Below are positions 49,927 through 57,512 of a stretch of 58,980 nucleotides of DNA, one piece after another; within the stretch, counting starts at the first letter, position 1; every line of letters begins with the position of its first letter. The position numbers were made by a program, and so were the translations under genes. Below the pieces are notes generated by a model that was given only the letters and a program-made list of their open reading frames with translations, did no database searches and was not told the DNA's origin. The stretch covers positions 1 through 58,980 of the forward strand of contig DATHGT010000173.1 of the NCBI GenBank assembly GCA_035317605.1, written 5' to 3'. The DNA is from DATHGT01 sp035317605. Lineage in GTDB: Bacteria; Methylomirabilota; Methylomirabilia; Rokubacteriales; CSP1-6.

Positions 49927-50756
49927 CGCGTCCCTTGCTCGACCCGGCGTACGAGGTGGGCGGCGATCACGCGCGAGGCCTCCTCGCGCACGCGGGCGAA
50001 GCTCGGCCACGCGTTGAGATCGAGGAGCACCAGCCCGTGCTCGCTCACGATCGCATCGCCGCCGTAGACCTCGAGCCCGAGCGCTGAGGCGGCGTGCGCG
50101 AACACGCGGGCCAGGCGCCGGGCATCCACCGGGAAGCCGGCGAGTTGCTGGTCGGCGTGGTGGAACCAGTGACACCACGGCGGCTCGGCGCCGGGCTCCG
50201 CGACGCCGACGCCGTAGAACTTCACGAGATCGCCGGCGACGTGGGGCTGCAGCACCGCGCGCTCGATGCCGCGCGCGGCCAGCGCGGCCAATGCGTGCGT
50301 CAGCGCGCTCGCGCTCTCGACCTGGACGACGTCGCCGTCCTGCGTGTTGTGGACGTCCGCGCGCTTCACCCACACGGGAAGGTCGACGGCGGGCGCGGGC
50401 CGTCGGGTATCGACGAGCCGGCTTGGCACGAACGGAACACCGGCGGCCTCGAACCGGGCGATCATCCGGTCGCGGTACGTGTTCAGGATCGCGTCGAGCG
50501 GATTGACGTGAGGCACTCCGCGCGCTGCCCACGCGGCCAGTTGACGCAGCGGCTCGGACGTCTCGCACATGAGGAAGACCAGGTCCGGGCGGATCTCGTC
50601 GGGGACGGCCAGGTCATCCGTGGTCTTGAGGACGATCTGGTATCCGAGCGCCTCCAGGTGCTTGCCGGTGAGGCGCAGGATCTCCGTGTCGTCGGACTCG
50701 CGGCCCGGAGAATGAGTCCGCTCACGAAAGATCCCCCACCCACGCAGCTCGCTCAA
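49923..50756 (-). CDS. ATP-grasp family protein
   Basis: This 277-residue protein has ATP-grasp character. The N-terminal preATP-grasp-like part reads RPDLVFLMCETSEPLRQLA. The nucleotide-binding part has VWVKRADVHNTQDGDVVQV with the conserved Lys, then RAVLQPHVAGDLVKFYGVG. The C-terminal metal region is VYGGDAIVSEHGLVLLDLNAWPSF, with the D/N pair of RimK-like ligases. It probably joins a carboxylate (amino acid) to an amine through an acyl phosphate. The start overlaps the nucleotidyltransferase stop and the stop overlaps the aminotransferase start. The amino group made by the aminotransferase is a natural acceptor. Confidence 0.83.
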   Translation of the reverse strand: MSELRGWGIFRERTHSPGRESDDTEILRLTGKHLEALGYQIVLKTTDDLAVPDEIRPDLVFLMCETSEPLRQLAAWAARGVPHVNPLDAILNTYRDRMIARFEAAGVPFVPSRLVDTRRPAPAVDLPVWVKRADVHNTQDGDVVQVESASALTHALAALAARGIERAVLQPHVAGDLVKFYGVGVAEPGAEPPWCHWFHHADQQLAGFPVDARRLARVFAHAASALGLEVYGGDAIVSEHGLVLLDLNAWPSFARVREEASRVIAAHLVRRVEQGTR

Positions 50757-51451
50757 GAAGCTCCTCCCGGCGCTTGACGTGACATCGACTCCGCCAGGGT
50801 CACGTCAGCGAGGCGGTCGACGTCGACCACCCGATCGATCGTCTCACCGTAAACCATTTCACCAGACCTGACGAGCCAGGCCAGGAATTCGCGGAGCCGT
50901 CCCAGGCCGGACGGCGGGGTCAGAGCGCGCACCCGCTCAGGCACGAGGTAAATGCCTGCGGTGACGACGTTTCCGCCTGGCCCCCCCAGGTTGCGGATGC
51001 GTCCGTCACCGTCGAGCGTGGCCCACAGCGGGCTCTCGTCTTCCACCAGCGGCGTGACCGCGAGCACCGTCGCATCGGCCGGCCTCCGCCGCGCCGCCTC
51101 CACGAAGGCGACGAAGTCGGCCGGCCGGCACCACGCATCCACGGTCGACATCAGAATCGGGCCGGCCGGTGCCGCGGCCAGCACTCGGGTGAAGCTCTCC
51201 AGGGACGACGCGGTCGTCCGCACGATGAACCGAAAGTCGACGCGCGGAAATCGCGCGGCCAGCCCTTCGACGCAGTCTCGCTCGTCTTCATTTACGATCA
51301 CGGTCAACGCGGAGATGTTCGCGGCCAGAAAGTTCCTGACCACGCCGTCGATGAGCGGCACCCCGGCCACGGGAACGAGCGGCTTGGGCACCGTGAATCC
51401 CGCCTCGCGGAGTCTCCGCCCCTCGCCGGCCGCGATGATCCCGCCGGTCAC
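50753..51451 (-). CDS. NDP-sugar-type nucleotidyltransferase
   Basis: This 232-residue GT-A-fold nucleotidyltransferase has the signature GGIIAAGEGRRLREAG, with VPKPLVPVAGVPLID carrying the second conserved Lys. MSTVDAWCRPADF holds the metal Asp, and GGNVVTAGIYLVPE follows. It would activate a phosphorylated sugar, polyol or cyclitol as an NDP derivative (CDP would suit the downstream CDP-alcohol phosphotransferase). The 4-base overlaps on both sides tie it to the HAD phosphatase and the ATP-grasp enzyme. Confidence 0.9.
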   Translation of the reverse strand: MTGGIIAAGEGRRLREAGFTVPKPLVPVAGVPLIDGVVRNFLAANISALTVIVNEDERDCVEGLAARFPRVDFRFIVRTTASSLESFTRVLAAAPAGPILMSTVDAWCRPADFVAFVEAARRRPADATVLAVTPLVEDESPLWATLDGDGRIRNLGGPGGNVVTAGIYLVPERVRALTPPSGLGRLREFLAWLVRSGEMVYGETIDRVVDVDRLADVTLAESMSRQAPGGAS

Positions 51452-52113
51452 AGCACGCGCTCGAGATCGGCGAGGCGCGGAATCACGCGGTCTCCCGGAC
51501 AGCAGGGCTTCGGCGAGGCCTGGCCGGTCAGCCAGACGTGAGGCATGCCCACGCCGCGTGCGCCCGCCATGTCCCGGGTCGGAGAATCACCGATGAAGGT
51601 CACGCCGGCGGGATCGATGCCCAGCGCGTCGGTGGCGTGGCGAAAGATTCGCGCGTCCGGCTTGGTGAAGCCGACCCGCGTGGAGTCGACCATCACGTCG
51701 AAGTGATCGGCGATGCCCGCTTCGGCGCACACGGCGGCCAGGTTGCCGTAGAAGTTCGAGACCAGGCCCAACCGATAGCGCCCGCGCAGGCGGGCCAGCA
51801 TCCGCGCGCTGGCCGAGAGTCGGACCAGCGATGTGTCGAGAAAACGCCGGGCGACCCGTGCGGTCAGGCGAGCGTCGGACACGCCGAGCTTGGCGGAGAC
51901 GCCGTCGGCCAGGAGCTCGACCGTCCCGCGAAGCCCACAGCCGGGTGGCAGCGCGCCGACCAGAGCGTCGTCGGCGGCGTAGAAGACGGGGTCGAACACC
52001 TCGTCGTCCGCGTCCACGCCACACGCGCGATACAGCTGGCGGAAGCGCTCCTTCCACGGCAGCCCATCGGCATCGAGCGTCCCACCGAAGTCGAACAACA
52101 GAGCCGCGATCAT
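51448..52113 (-). CDS. HAD family hydrolase
   Basis: This 221-residue HAD phosphatase is the first gene of the 12-gene operon. Motif I is LLFDFGGTLDADG (the second Asp is Gly, a DxG variant found in some HAD members), motif II is the Ser in LGLVSNFYGN, motif III the Lys in VGFTKPDARIF and motif IV IGDSPTRDM. The start ATG 52113 is 6 bases after TACAAT on the minus strand, so the operon mRNA looks leaderless. The longer frame from 52227 includes that promoter and is rejected. It may remove a phosphate from the polyol or sugar intermediate. Confidence 0.9.
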   Translation of the reverse strand: MIAALLFDFGGTLDADGLPWKERFRQLYRACGVDADDEVFDPVFYAADDALVGALPPGCGLRGTVELLADGVSAKLGVSDARLTARVARRFLDTSLVRLSASARMLARLRGRYRLGLVSNFYGNLAAVCAEAGIADHFDVMVDSTRVGFTKPDARIFRHATDALGIDPAGVTFIGDSPTRDMAGARGVGMPHVWLTGQASPKPCCPGDRVIPRLADLERVL

Positions 52114-52119
52114 CACGCG

Positions 52120-52125
52120 ATTGTA
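52120..52125 (-). promoter_or_regulatory. -10 box of the 12-gene operon
   Basis: TACAAT on the minus strand, followed by 6 bases and ATG 52113. The 16-mer CTACAATCGCGTGATG spanning box and start is repeated exactly at the LolD-like gene (57362-57377). No good -35 was seen. Confidence 0.6.
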
Positions 52126-52168
52126 GCGCGCCGCGACATGACGGCCGCGCTTTGTCCCTGGCCGCGGC

Positions 52169-52621
52169 TCAGCCGACCAGTGCCGCGAGATCGAACGAGG
52201 CAGTGAACGGGTTGACGAATCTGACACCGTCGAGAACGCCGCCGTCCTGGAAGTCCTCGCTCAGCACGACTTCGACCTGGTTGAGCCGTGCGGTCGCCCA
52301 GAGCTGGGCGTCCCAGTACGACATCCGATGATCTCGTACTCCTCGCGCCGCCTCGATCACGACGGCTGCCGTGACCGGGAGTACGGGCCAGGATGCCACC
52401 AGTCGTTCGAGCTCGAGACGTGCCTGGGCCGGAGTGAGCGGATGGGCGATCTTCTCGGTCACGACCCGGAAGAACTCGCCCAGTACCTGAGTGGACAGCG
52501 TCCCGCGACCGATCGGTTCGATGTCTTCGAGCAGCTGCGCGGCGCGCGCCTGCTTGCCCCCCGATGCGGCATCGAAGGCGTAGACGAGGATGTTGCTATC
52601 GACCAGCGCGCGGCCGGTCAT
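52169..52621 (-). CDS. PIN-domain ribonuclease, VapC-type toxin
   Basis: This 150-residue PIN-domain protein begins MTGRALVDSNILVYAFD. The acidic active site is complete in outline: Asp8 (VDSN), Glu in LGEFF (near residue 49), Asp in YWDAQLWA and Asp in SEDFQDG. VapC toxins cut tRNA or rRNA. The start overlaps the end of the ribbon-helix-helix gene by 26 bases, the usual antitoxin-toxin order. It lies downstream of the lipocalin-like gene on the same strand but has its own promoter via the antitoxin. Confidence 0.88.
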   Translation of the reverse strand: MTGRALVDSNILVYAFDAASGGKQARAAQLLEDIEPIGRGTLSTQVLGEFFRVVTEKIAHPLTPAQARLELERLVASWPVLPVTAAVVIEAARGVRDHRMSYWDAQLWATARLNQVEVVLSEDFQDGGVLDGVRFVNPFTASFDLAALVG

Positions 52622-52871
52622 AGAGATCGTCGCGCGTCCATGTGCGAGGCGCCGGCGCGACCCGCAGTCGCATGCGGCGTCTCACGGATCGCATGAAGGC
52701 TCCCCACGCCTTGGAGTCGCTCCGCACGATCCCTGGAGCCGTCAACGTCTGTTCGAGGCTCCGCCGAATCAGCTCGGCTTCCGTCACGCCGAGTTGCTTG
52801 GCGCGGGTCTTGAGCAATCGCTCGTGACGCGGCTCGATGTAGACCTGCTTGCGAACCATTCGATCCGACAT
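52596..52871 (-). CDS. Ribbon-helix-helix antitoxin, VapB/CopG-like
   Basis: This 91-residue protein begins MSDRMVRKQVYIEPRHERLL. The N-terminal half is an RHH DNA-binding domain (RKQVYIEPRHERLLKTRAKQ, then LGVTEAELIRRSLEQ). The C-terminal part (WTRDDLYDR near the end) would wrap the toxin. ATG 52871 is preferred over ATG 52859 because TATACT ends 7 bases before it on the minus strand, the same leaderless geometry as at other starts here. It overlaps vapC and probably autoregulates. Confidence 0.83.
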   Translation of the reverse strand: MSDRMVRKQVYIEPRHERLLKTRAKQLGVTEAELIRRSLEQTLTAPGIVRSDSKAWGAFMRSVRRRMRLRVAPAPRTWTRDDLYDRPRAGR

Positions 52872-52878
52872 CCATCGC

Positions 52879-52884
52879 AGTATA
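52879..52884 (-). promoter_or_regulatory. -10 box of the vapBC-like pair
   Basis: TATACT on the minus strand, 7 bases before ATG 52871. The -35 region lies in the 3' end of the lipocalin-like gene and is weak. Confidence 0.5.
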
Positions 52885-52899
52885 CATCGCGGTGCGCTT

Positions 52900-54105
52900 T
52901 CAGCGTCCGCGGGTGTAGCCGACCAGCTCGATGTAGCCCACTCCGGCGATCGGCCGGCCGCGGTCACGGCCGACCACTCGCACCGCGCCCTCCCAATAGC
53001 GGACGGCGAGGGCCAGTTCCTGATCCGCCAGGCGCGGAACGACGTCGAGATCGAGCGACTCGGACGGAATGGTGATCCGCCAGCGTGAGGGGTAGCGAGT
53101 GCCGTCGCGCGGACTCGTCCAGGTCTCGAGCGCGTCGATCCGGAAATCCGTGAGGCTGAGACGGCGGCTGGTGCCGTCGACGCCGACGAGGCTGCCGGAG
53201 CTGAAGCGGTCGGCGGACCCATCGGCGCGGCGCAGCTGGTAGAGCATCAGGTCGCGCCCGTCGGCGAGTTGAAGCGCGAACCAATCCCATCCCATCAGCC
53301 CCGCGCCCAGCGACGAGGTGCTCCACTCGCGGTCCATCCAGGCCAGCCCGGTCACCTCGAACGCGGCGCCGTGAATCGTCACGCGGCCTTTCGTCGGCAT
53401 GCGGGTCAGCGAGTAGTAGTACGACGCGTTGCCGGGCTCCTCGCCCTTGCGATCGAGGCCGCGGTCACCCTGGAGCACGACGGGCTTGGCGCTGGCCAGC
53501 GTGAGGTCGATCGCCACGTCACCTTCTGCCGCGCGCAGCTTCACCGGCACCGCGTCGCCGCCAACGCCCTCCGCGGACCAGTCCTCGACCCACACCTTGA
53601 ACGGGTGGGCGTGTGCGTCGGCCAGATCGAGCGCGGCCCGACTCAGTCGGCTGGCCGCGCTGAAGCGCCGGCCGGCGGTGTCGGTCAGCGCGAAGTGCGC
53701 CATGTACGCCTCGCGGCTCGCCCACGCGGAGGCGCGCGAGATCATCGTCGGCGCCATCGCGATCCTGAAAAAAGTGAGCTGGAAGCCGAAGTGCCGACCG
53801 TCGGCGGTGCTGAGATTGCCCGTGTAGTACCACCACTCCGTGCGGAACTCGGCGTGCGGCCCGTGGTCGGCGGGAAAGACGAACGGGCGCGGGGCCAGCG
53901 CGCGAGCGAACCCCTCGATAGGTCCGCCGAGCGCTTCGCCGACGGCCAGCGTGGGCGGCACGTGCGCGGGAGGCCGGGCCAGACGCCACGCGGAGACCAT
54001 GAAGACCGTCGCGAGTCCCGCGATCACGAGCGCGATGGCGATGCGGGCCGCAGTGCGTCGCGGCGCCGGAGTCAGGCGGCGCGACCCGCGCCAACGAGTG
54101 GTCAT
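52900..54105 (-). CDS. Lipocalin-like / CrtC-domain exported protein (AttH-like)
   Basis: This 401-residue protein has an N-terminal membrane helix or signal (ARIAIALVIAGLATVFMVSAW). It then shows the carotenoid 1,2-hydratase/AttH fold: FPADHGPHAEFRTEWWYYTG, FGFQLTFFRIAM, GLAWMDREWSTSSLG, MGWDWFALQLADGRDLMLYQ. These double-lipocalin proteins accompany LolCDE-like ABC systems as in attEFGH. The ATG at 54105 overlaps the permease stop, confirming one operon. It probably handles a lipid or lipophilic ligand in the periplasm. Confidence 0.9.
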   Translation of the reverse strand: MTTRWRGSRRLTPAPRRTAARIAIALVIAGLATVFMVSAWRLARPPAHVPPTLAVGEALGGPIEGFARALAPRPFVFPADHGPHAEFRTEWWYYTGNLSTADGRHFGFQLTFFRIAMAPTMISRASAWASREAYMAHFALTDTAGRRFSAASRLSRAALDLADAHAHPFKVWVEDWSAEGVGGDAVPVKLRAAEGDVAIDLTLASAKPVVLQGDRGLDRKGEEPGNASYYYSLTRMPTKGRVTIHGAAFEVTGLAWMDREWSTSSLGAGLMGWDWFALQLADGRDLMLYQLRRADGSADRFSSGSLVGVDGTSRRLSLTDFRIDALETWTSPRDGTRYPSRWRITIPSESLDLDVVPRLADQELALAVRYWEGAVRVVGRDRGRPIAGVGYIELVGYTRGR

Positions 54106-56669
54106 TCTTCTCTGACCGCGGCGGGGAGGGCCATCGTGCTCATGCGCCACGCGGGATACACCGCCGCGAGCAGGGCGGCGCCGAGGGCGAGCAGCACCGC
54201 CTGGATCAGGATCGCGGGCGCGATCTCGAGCTGGAGCGTCCAGCCGAACGATCGCCGGTTGATCACGAAGATCAGCACCAGCGCGAGCGCGCCACCCACG
54301 GGCAGCGCCAGGAGCCCGGCTACCAGACCCATGAACCCGGTCTGCGACGCGGTGAGCCCCCACACCTGAAGCGGAGTCAGGCCCTGGGTGCGCAGCACGC
54401 CGATCTCGCGTGACCGTTCCAGCGCCTGCGCCATCAGCGCGCTCAGCACGCCCACGAACGCCACCACCATGGCCAGCAGCCGGAGCACGCCGGTCACCGC
54501 GAACGTCCGGTCGAACACTTCGAGCGAGGCCTCGCGGAGCGCGCGGTTGGAGCGGATGAAGACGTCCTGCTCGGGACCGGCGGCGCGACGGAGCGCCTCG
54601 ATCAGCGCGTCGACCGCGTGCGGATCCTTGGCGTAGACGCCGAGCGCGGAGATGCCGCGATCGGCCCAGGAGCGCTCGTAGACCGGGCGTCCCATCAGGA
54701 CAACTCCCTCGCTCGATCCGTAGTCGTACACGATGCCGCCGACGGGGAACTCGCGCTCGCCCGCGTCGGTCCGCAGCCGCACCCGATCGCCGATGCCGAG
54801 ACGCCGGTGATAGGCGAAGGGCTCCGAGACCAGCACGACCTCGCCCGCGGCGAATTTCCGCCAGACCGTCGCGCGATCGCCCTCCTTCAACGCCAGCACG
54901 CGAGACTGCGCGGGCGCTCGTTCCCCGCGGGGCGGGTCGAGCACGATGAGCTGTATTGGCCCGGTCGGCGAATGGATGCGGACCGTGCGCTGAGTCCCCA
55001 TGGCGGCGACCCCGGGCACCGCGCTCAATCGCTCGATCAGATCGGGCGCCAGCGTGGCGTCCGCGCGACTGCTGACCAGGCTCGGCGCCGAGACGTACAC
55101 GTCGGCCTGGAGCGAGGTCTGAAGCCACCGGATCACGCTGGCGCGGAAGCTGTCGATCATGATCCCCACGCCGACCGACGCCGACACCGCGATCATCAGC
55201 GCGGCCATCGCGACCGCGGTCCGACTGAGCGCCGCGGTTACCCCCCGCGTGGCCATCCGTCCGAGCAGGCCGAACGCGGCGCCGGCGAGCGGCTGGGCCA
55301 GCCAAACCACCGCGACGGTGACGGCGGGCGTGAGCATGGCGGCCCCGAGCAGGATCGTGAAGAGTCCCGCGTAGCTCACCCCCAGACTCCGGACGTTCAG
55401 GGCGAGCAGGGTCCCGCCGACGGCGAGCAGCATTGCGCCCGCGAGGGCCAGGCGCGGGGCCAGGGCCCGCGCCCGCGACTCCAGGGTCGAGCGTCCGAGC
55501 GCGGCGCGGGGAGTGGAGCGCGTCGCCTCCAGCGCGGGAGCGAGCGTGGCCAGCAACGTTCCGCCCAGGCCGAGCGCGGCGCCCGCCAGCAGAGTGGCCG
55601 GGGCCAGGACCAGCTCGTTCACCGCCACGACCACGTACAGATCGTTGATGGTGCGCGTCACCAATCTCAGCAGGCCTGCACCAAGCAGAATTCCGGCGGG
55701 CAACCCTATCGCGGTAGCGAGCACGCCGAGCGCGAGCGCCTCGGTCATGATCAGCGTCCAGACTTCGCCTCGCGTCACGCCGAGGGCCCGCAGCGCGCCG
55801 ATGAGCGGCCGGCGCTGCACCACCGAGAAGCTCATGGTGTTGTAGACGAGGAAGATCCCCACGAAGAGGGCCAGCAAGCTCAGCGCGGTGAGGTTGACGC
55901 TGAAGCCGCGGCTCAGATCGGCCAGGGCCTGGGCGCTCGCCGAGGCGGGCACGATCTCGGCGGCCGGCGGCAGCTGGGCGCGGATCCGCTCGAGCCACGC
56001 CTGGCCGGCCGCGCCGGCGGGCACGATCACGTCGACGTAGCTGAGCCGTCCGAAGCCGCCGGTCAGCTCCTGGGCGGTCGCGACGTCGGTCACGAGCAGG
56101 CTCTCCAGCGTGCGCGCGCGCAGCGCATCCGCCGCGATCAACACGCCCACCAGCTCGAGACGGTGGTGGCGCGTGCCCGCGCGGACCGCGAACGTGTCGC
56201 CCGGACGCAGCCCGAGCTGCGCCGCCGTCGCCTGCGCCAGCAATGCGGTGGACGGACGCGTGAGCAGCGGCGCGAGGGACGTGGCCGTGGACGGCGTCTC
56301 CGACGTGACGAAGCTTCGGAACGGCCCTTCGGCGAACGGATCGATACCGAACAGGTGAAAGGTCCGCCCGGGCCAATCCACCGCCGAGACGTCGCGCTCG
56401 ACGACCGGGGCCAGCGACCGGACGCCCGATCGCCGGAGGCGGACGTAGACTTCCTCGGGGACGCCCGACGGCCCACCGACGATGCGGTGGGTGGCGCGAC
56501 CGCTGAGGCTCTCGGCGAAGCTCGTGAACGCGCGCCGCGAGCTTTCGTTGGCGAGGTCGACGGCGACCACCACCGCGACGCCGAGCGCGATGCCGAGGAT
56601 CGAGAGTCCGAGCTGCCATGGGTGAACGAGCAGGTGTCGCAGGCTCGCGCGCCAGAGCAGGGTTCTCAT
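54102..56669 (-). CDS. FtsX-like ABC transporter permease (AttFG/LolCE type, two FtsX domains)
   Basis: This 855-residue permease begins MRTLLWRASLRHLLVHPWQL. It has an N-terminal helix, a long periplasmic domain, a first FtsX block (LFVGIFLVYNTMSFSVVQRR, PLIGALRALGVT), a second set of helices with another periplasmic part, and a final FtsX block (ALERSREIGVLRTQGLTPLQ). About ten helices in total. It uses the ATPase encoded upstream (4-base overlap) and the lipocalin-like protein downstream. Such systems export or extract lipids and lipoproteins rather than importing solutes. Confidence 0.92.
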   Translation of the reverse strand: MRTLLWRASLRHLLVHPWQLGLSILGIALGVAVVVAVDLANESSRRAFTSFAESLSGRATHRIVGGPSGVPEEVYVRLRRSGVRSLAPVVERDVSAVDWPGRTFHLFGIDPFAEGPFRSFVTSETPSTATSLAPLLTRPSTALLAQATAAQLGLRPGDTFAVRAGTRHHRLELVGVLIAADALRARTLESLLVTDVATAQELTGGFGRLSYVDVIVPAGAAGQAWLERIRAQLPPAAEIVPASASAQALADLSRGFSVNLTALSLLALFVGIFLVYNTMSFSVVQRRPLIGALRALGVTRGEVWTLIMTEALALGVLATAIGLPAGILLGAGLLRLVTRTINDLYVVVAVNELVLAPATLLAGAALGLGGTLLATLAPALEATRSTPRAALGRSTLESRARALAPRLALAGAMLLAVGGTLLALNVRSLGVSYAGLFTILLGAAMLTPAVTVAVVWLAQPLAGAAFGLLGRMATRGVTAALSRTAVAMAALMIAVSASVGVGIMIDSFRASVIRWLQTSLQADVYVSAPSLVSSRADATLAPDLIERLSAVPGVAAMGTQRTVRIHSPTGPIQLIVLDPPRGERAPAQSRVLALKEGDRATVWRKFAAGEVVLVSEPFAYHRRLGIGDRVRLRTDAGEREFPVGGIVYDYGSSEGVVLMGRPVYERSWADRGISALGVYAKDPHAVDALIEALRRAAGPEQDVFIRSNRALREASLEVFDRTFAVTGVLRLLAMVVAFVGVLSALMAQALERSREIGVLRTQGLTPLQVWGLTASQTGFMGLVAGLLALPVGGALALVLIFVINRRSFGWTLQLEIAPAILIQAVLLALGAALLAAVYPAWRMSTMALPAAVREE

Positions 56670-57364
56670 CGCGCGGATCGCTCGAGCAGTCGTCCGTCGG
56701 CGAGCGTGAACACACGGTCGGCCCGCGCCGCGACCTCGTCGCTGTGGCTGGCCGCGATCACGGTCTTGCCTTCTCGTCGCGCCAGTCCGGCGAGGAGCGC
56801 CAGCACCTGGCGCGCGGACTCGGCGTCGAGGTTGCCGGTGGGCTCGTCGGCGAGGACCAGCGCCGGCTCGTGCACGAGCGCGCGCGCGACGGCCACGCGC
56901 TGCTGCTCGCCGCCGGAGAGCCGATCGGGAAAGCTCGCCGCGCGATCGGCGAGCCCGACCTCGCCCAGCAGATCGAGGGCACGGGTCCGCCCCGCCGCGC
57001 CGTCGACGCCGTTCAGCTCGAGGGGTAAACGCAGGTTCTCCTCCACCGTGAGGGTGGGGATCAGGTTGTAGAACTGGAAGATGAACCCGATGCGCCGGCG
57101 CCGGAGCCGCGTGCGCGCGGTCTCGGACAGCGCCGCGACGTCCTCGCCCTCCACCCGCACCGTGCCCGACGTCGGCCGGTCGATCCCGCTCACCAGGTTG
57201 AGCAGCGTCGATTTTCCAGACCCGCTGCGCCCGAGCAGCACCACGATCTCCCCGGCCGCCACGCTGAGGTCGACCGCGCGCAGGACGACCCGCTCGCTCT
57301 CCCCCTCGCGATAACTCTTGACGACGCGTGACAGCTCGACGGCCGGAACCCTCGCGTCTGGCAT
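56666..57364 (-). CDS. ABC transporter ATP-binding protein, LolD/MacB type
   Basis: This 232-residue ATPase has Walker A GRSGSGKST, Q-loop IFQFYNLIPTLTVEEN, signature LSGGEQQR, Walker B ALVLADEPTGNLD and switch His ASHSDE. The IFQFYNLIPTLT segment is typical of LolD/MacB ATPases that serve FtsX-type permeases. ATG 57364 begins 6 bases after TACAAT on the minus strand; the longer frame from 57559 crosses the promoter and a palindrome and is rejected. It is the first gene of the three-gene AttFGH-like operon. Confidence 0.94.
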   Translation of the reverse strand: MPDARVPAVELSRVVKSYREGESERVVLRAVDLSVAAGEIVVLLGRSGSGKSTLLNLVSGIDRPTSGTVRVEGEDVAALSETARTRLRRRRIGFIFQFYNLIPTLTVEENLRLPLELNGVDGAAGRTRALDLLGEVGLADRAASFPDRLSGGEQQRVAVARALVHEPALVLADEPTGNLDAESARQVLALLAGLARREGKTVIAASHSDEVAARADRVFTLADGRLLERSAR

Positions 57365-57370
57365 CACGCG

Positions 57371-57376
57371 ATTGTA
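57371..57376 (-). promoter_or_regulatory. -10 box of the LolD-like operon
   Basis: TACAAT on the minus strand, 6 bases before ATG 57364. Box, spacer and start are identical to those of the HAD gene at 52113. Confidence 0.6.
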
Positions 57377-57388
57377 GACGCCCGGGGA

Positions 57389-57419
57389 GGAGAACCTCCC
57401 GGCCCCTGGGAGGTTCTCC
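57389..57419. repeat. Perfect 12-bp palindrome in the divergent promoter region
   Basis: GGAGAACCTCCC (57389-57400) and GGGAGGTTCTCC (57408-57419) around a 7-nt spacer. It covers the expected -35 region of the LolD-like operon and lies about 95 bases before the MBL gene. A terminator is unlikely between divergent genes, so it is a candidate operator. Confidence 0.55.
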
Positions 57420-57512
57420 GGCTCCCCCTCACGTTGTCGTTCTTCCATTCGTCGACACCGCGCGAACTTGGCGGCGCGCGACTCTGGCCTGGACGTTGCC
57501 CTGAGTGTTGCG

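Noticed and set aside
52900..56715. A single 1271-residue frame covering permease and lipocalin-like protein
   Set aside because: Only the part after 54105 is in the coding frame of the lipocalin-like gene; the upstream part is an out-of-frame shadow of the permease.
54618..57071. 817-residue plus-strand open frame antisense to the FtsX permease
   Set aside because: Low-complexity Arg/Ala/Gly/His-rich translation with no domain. It is the usual antisense shadow in GC-rich DNA; the minus-strand genes have clear motifs.
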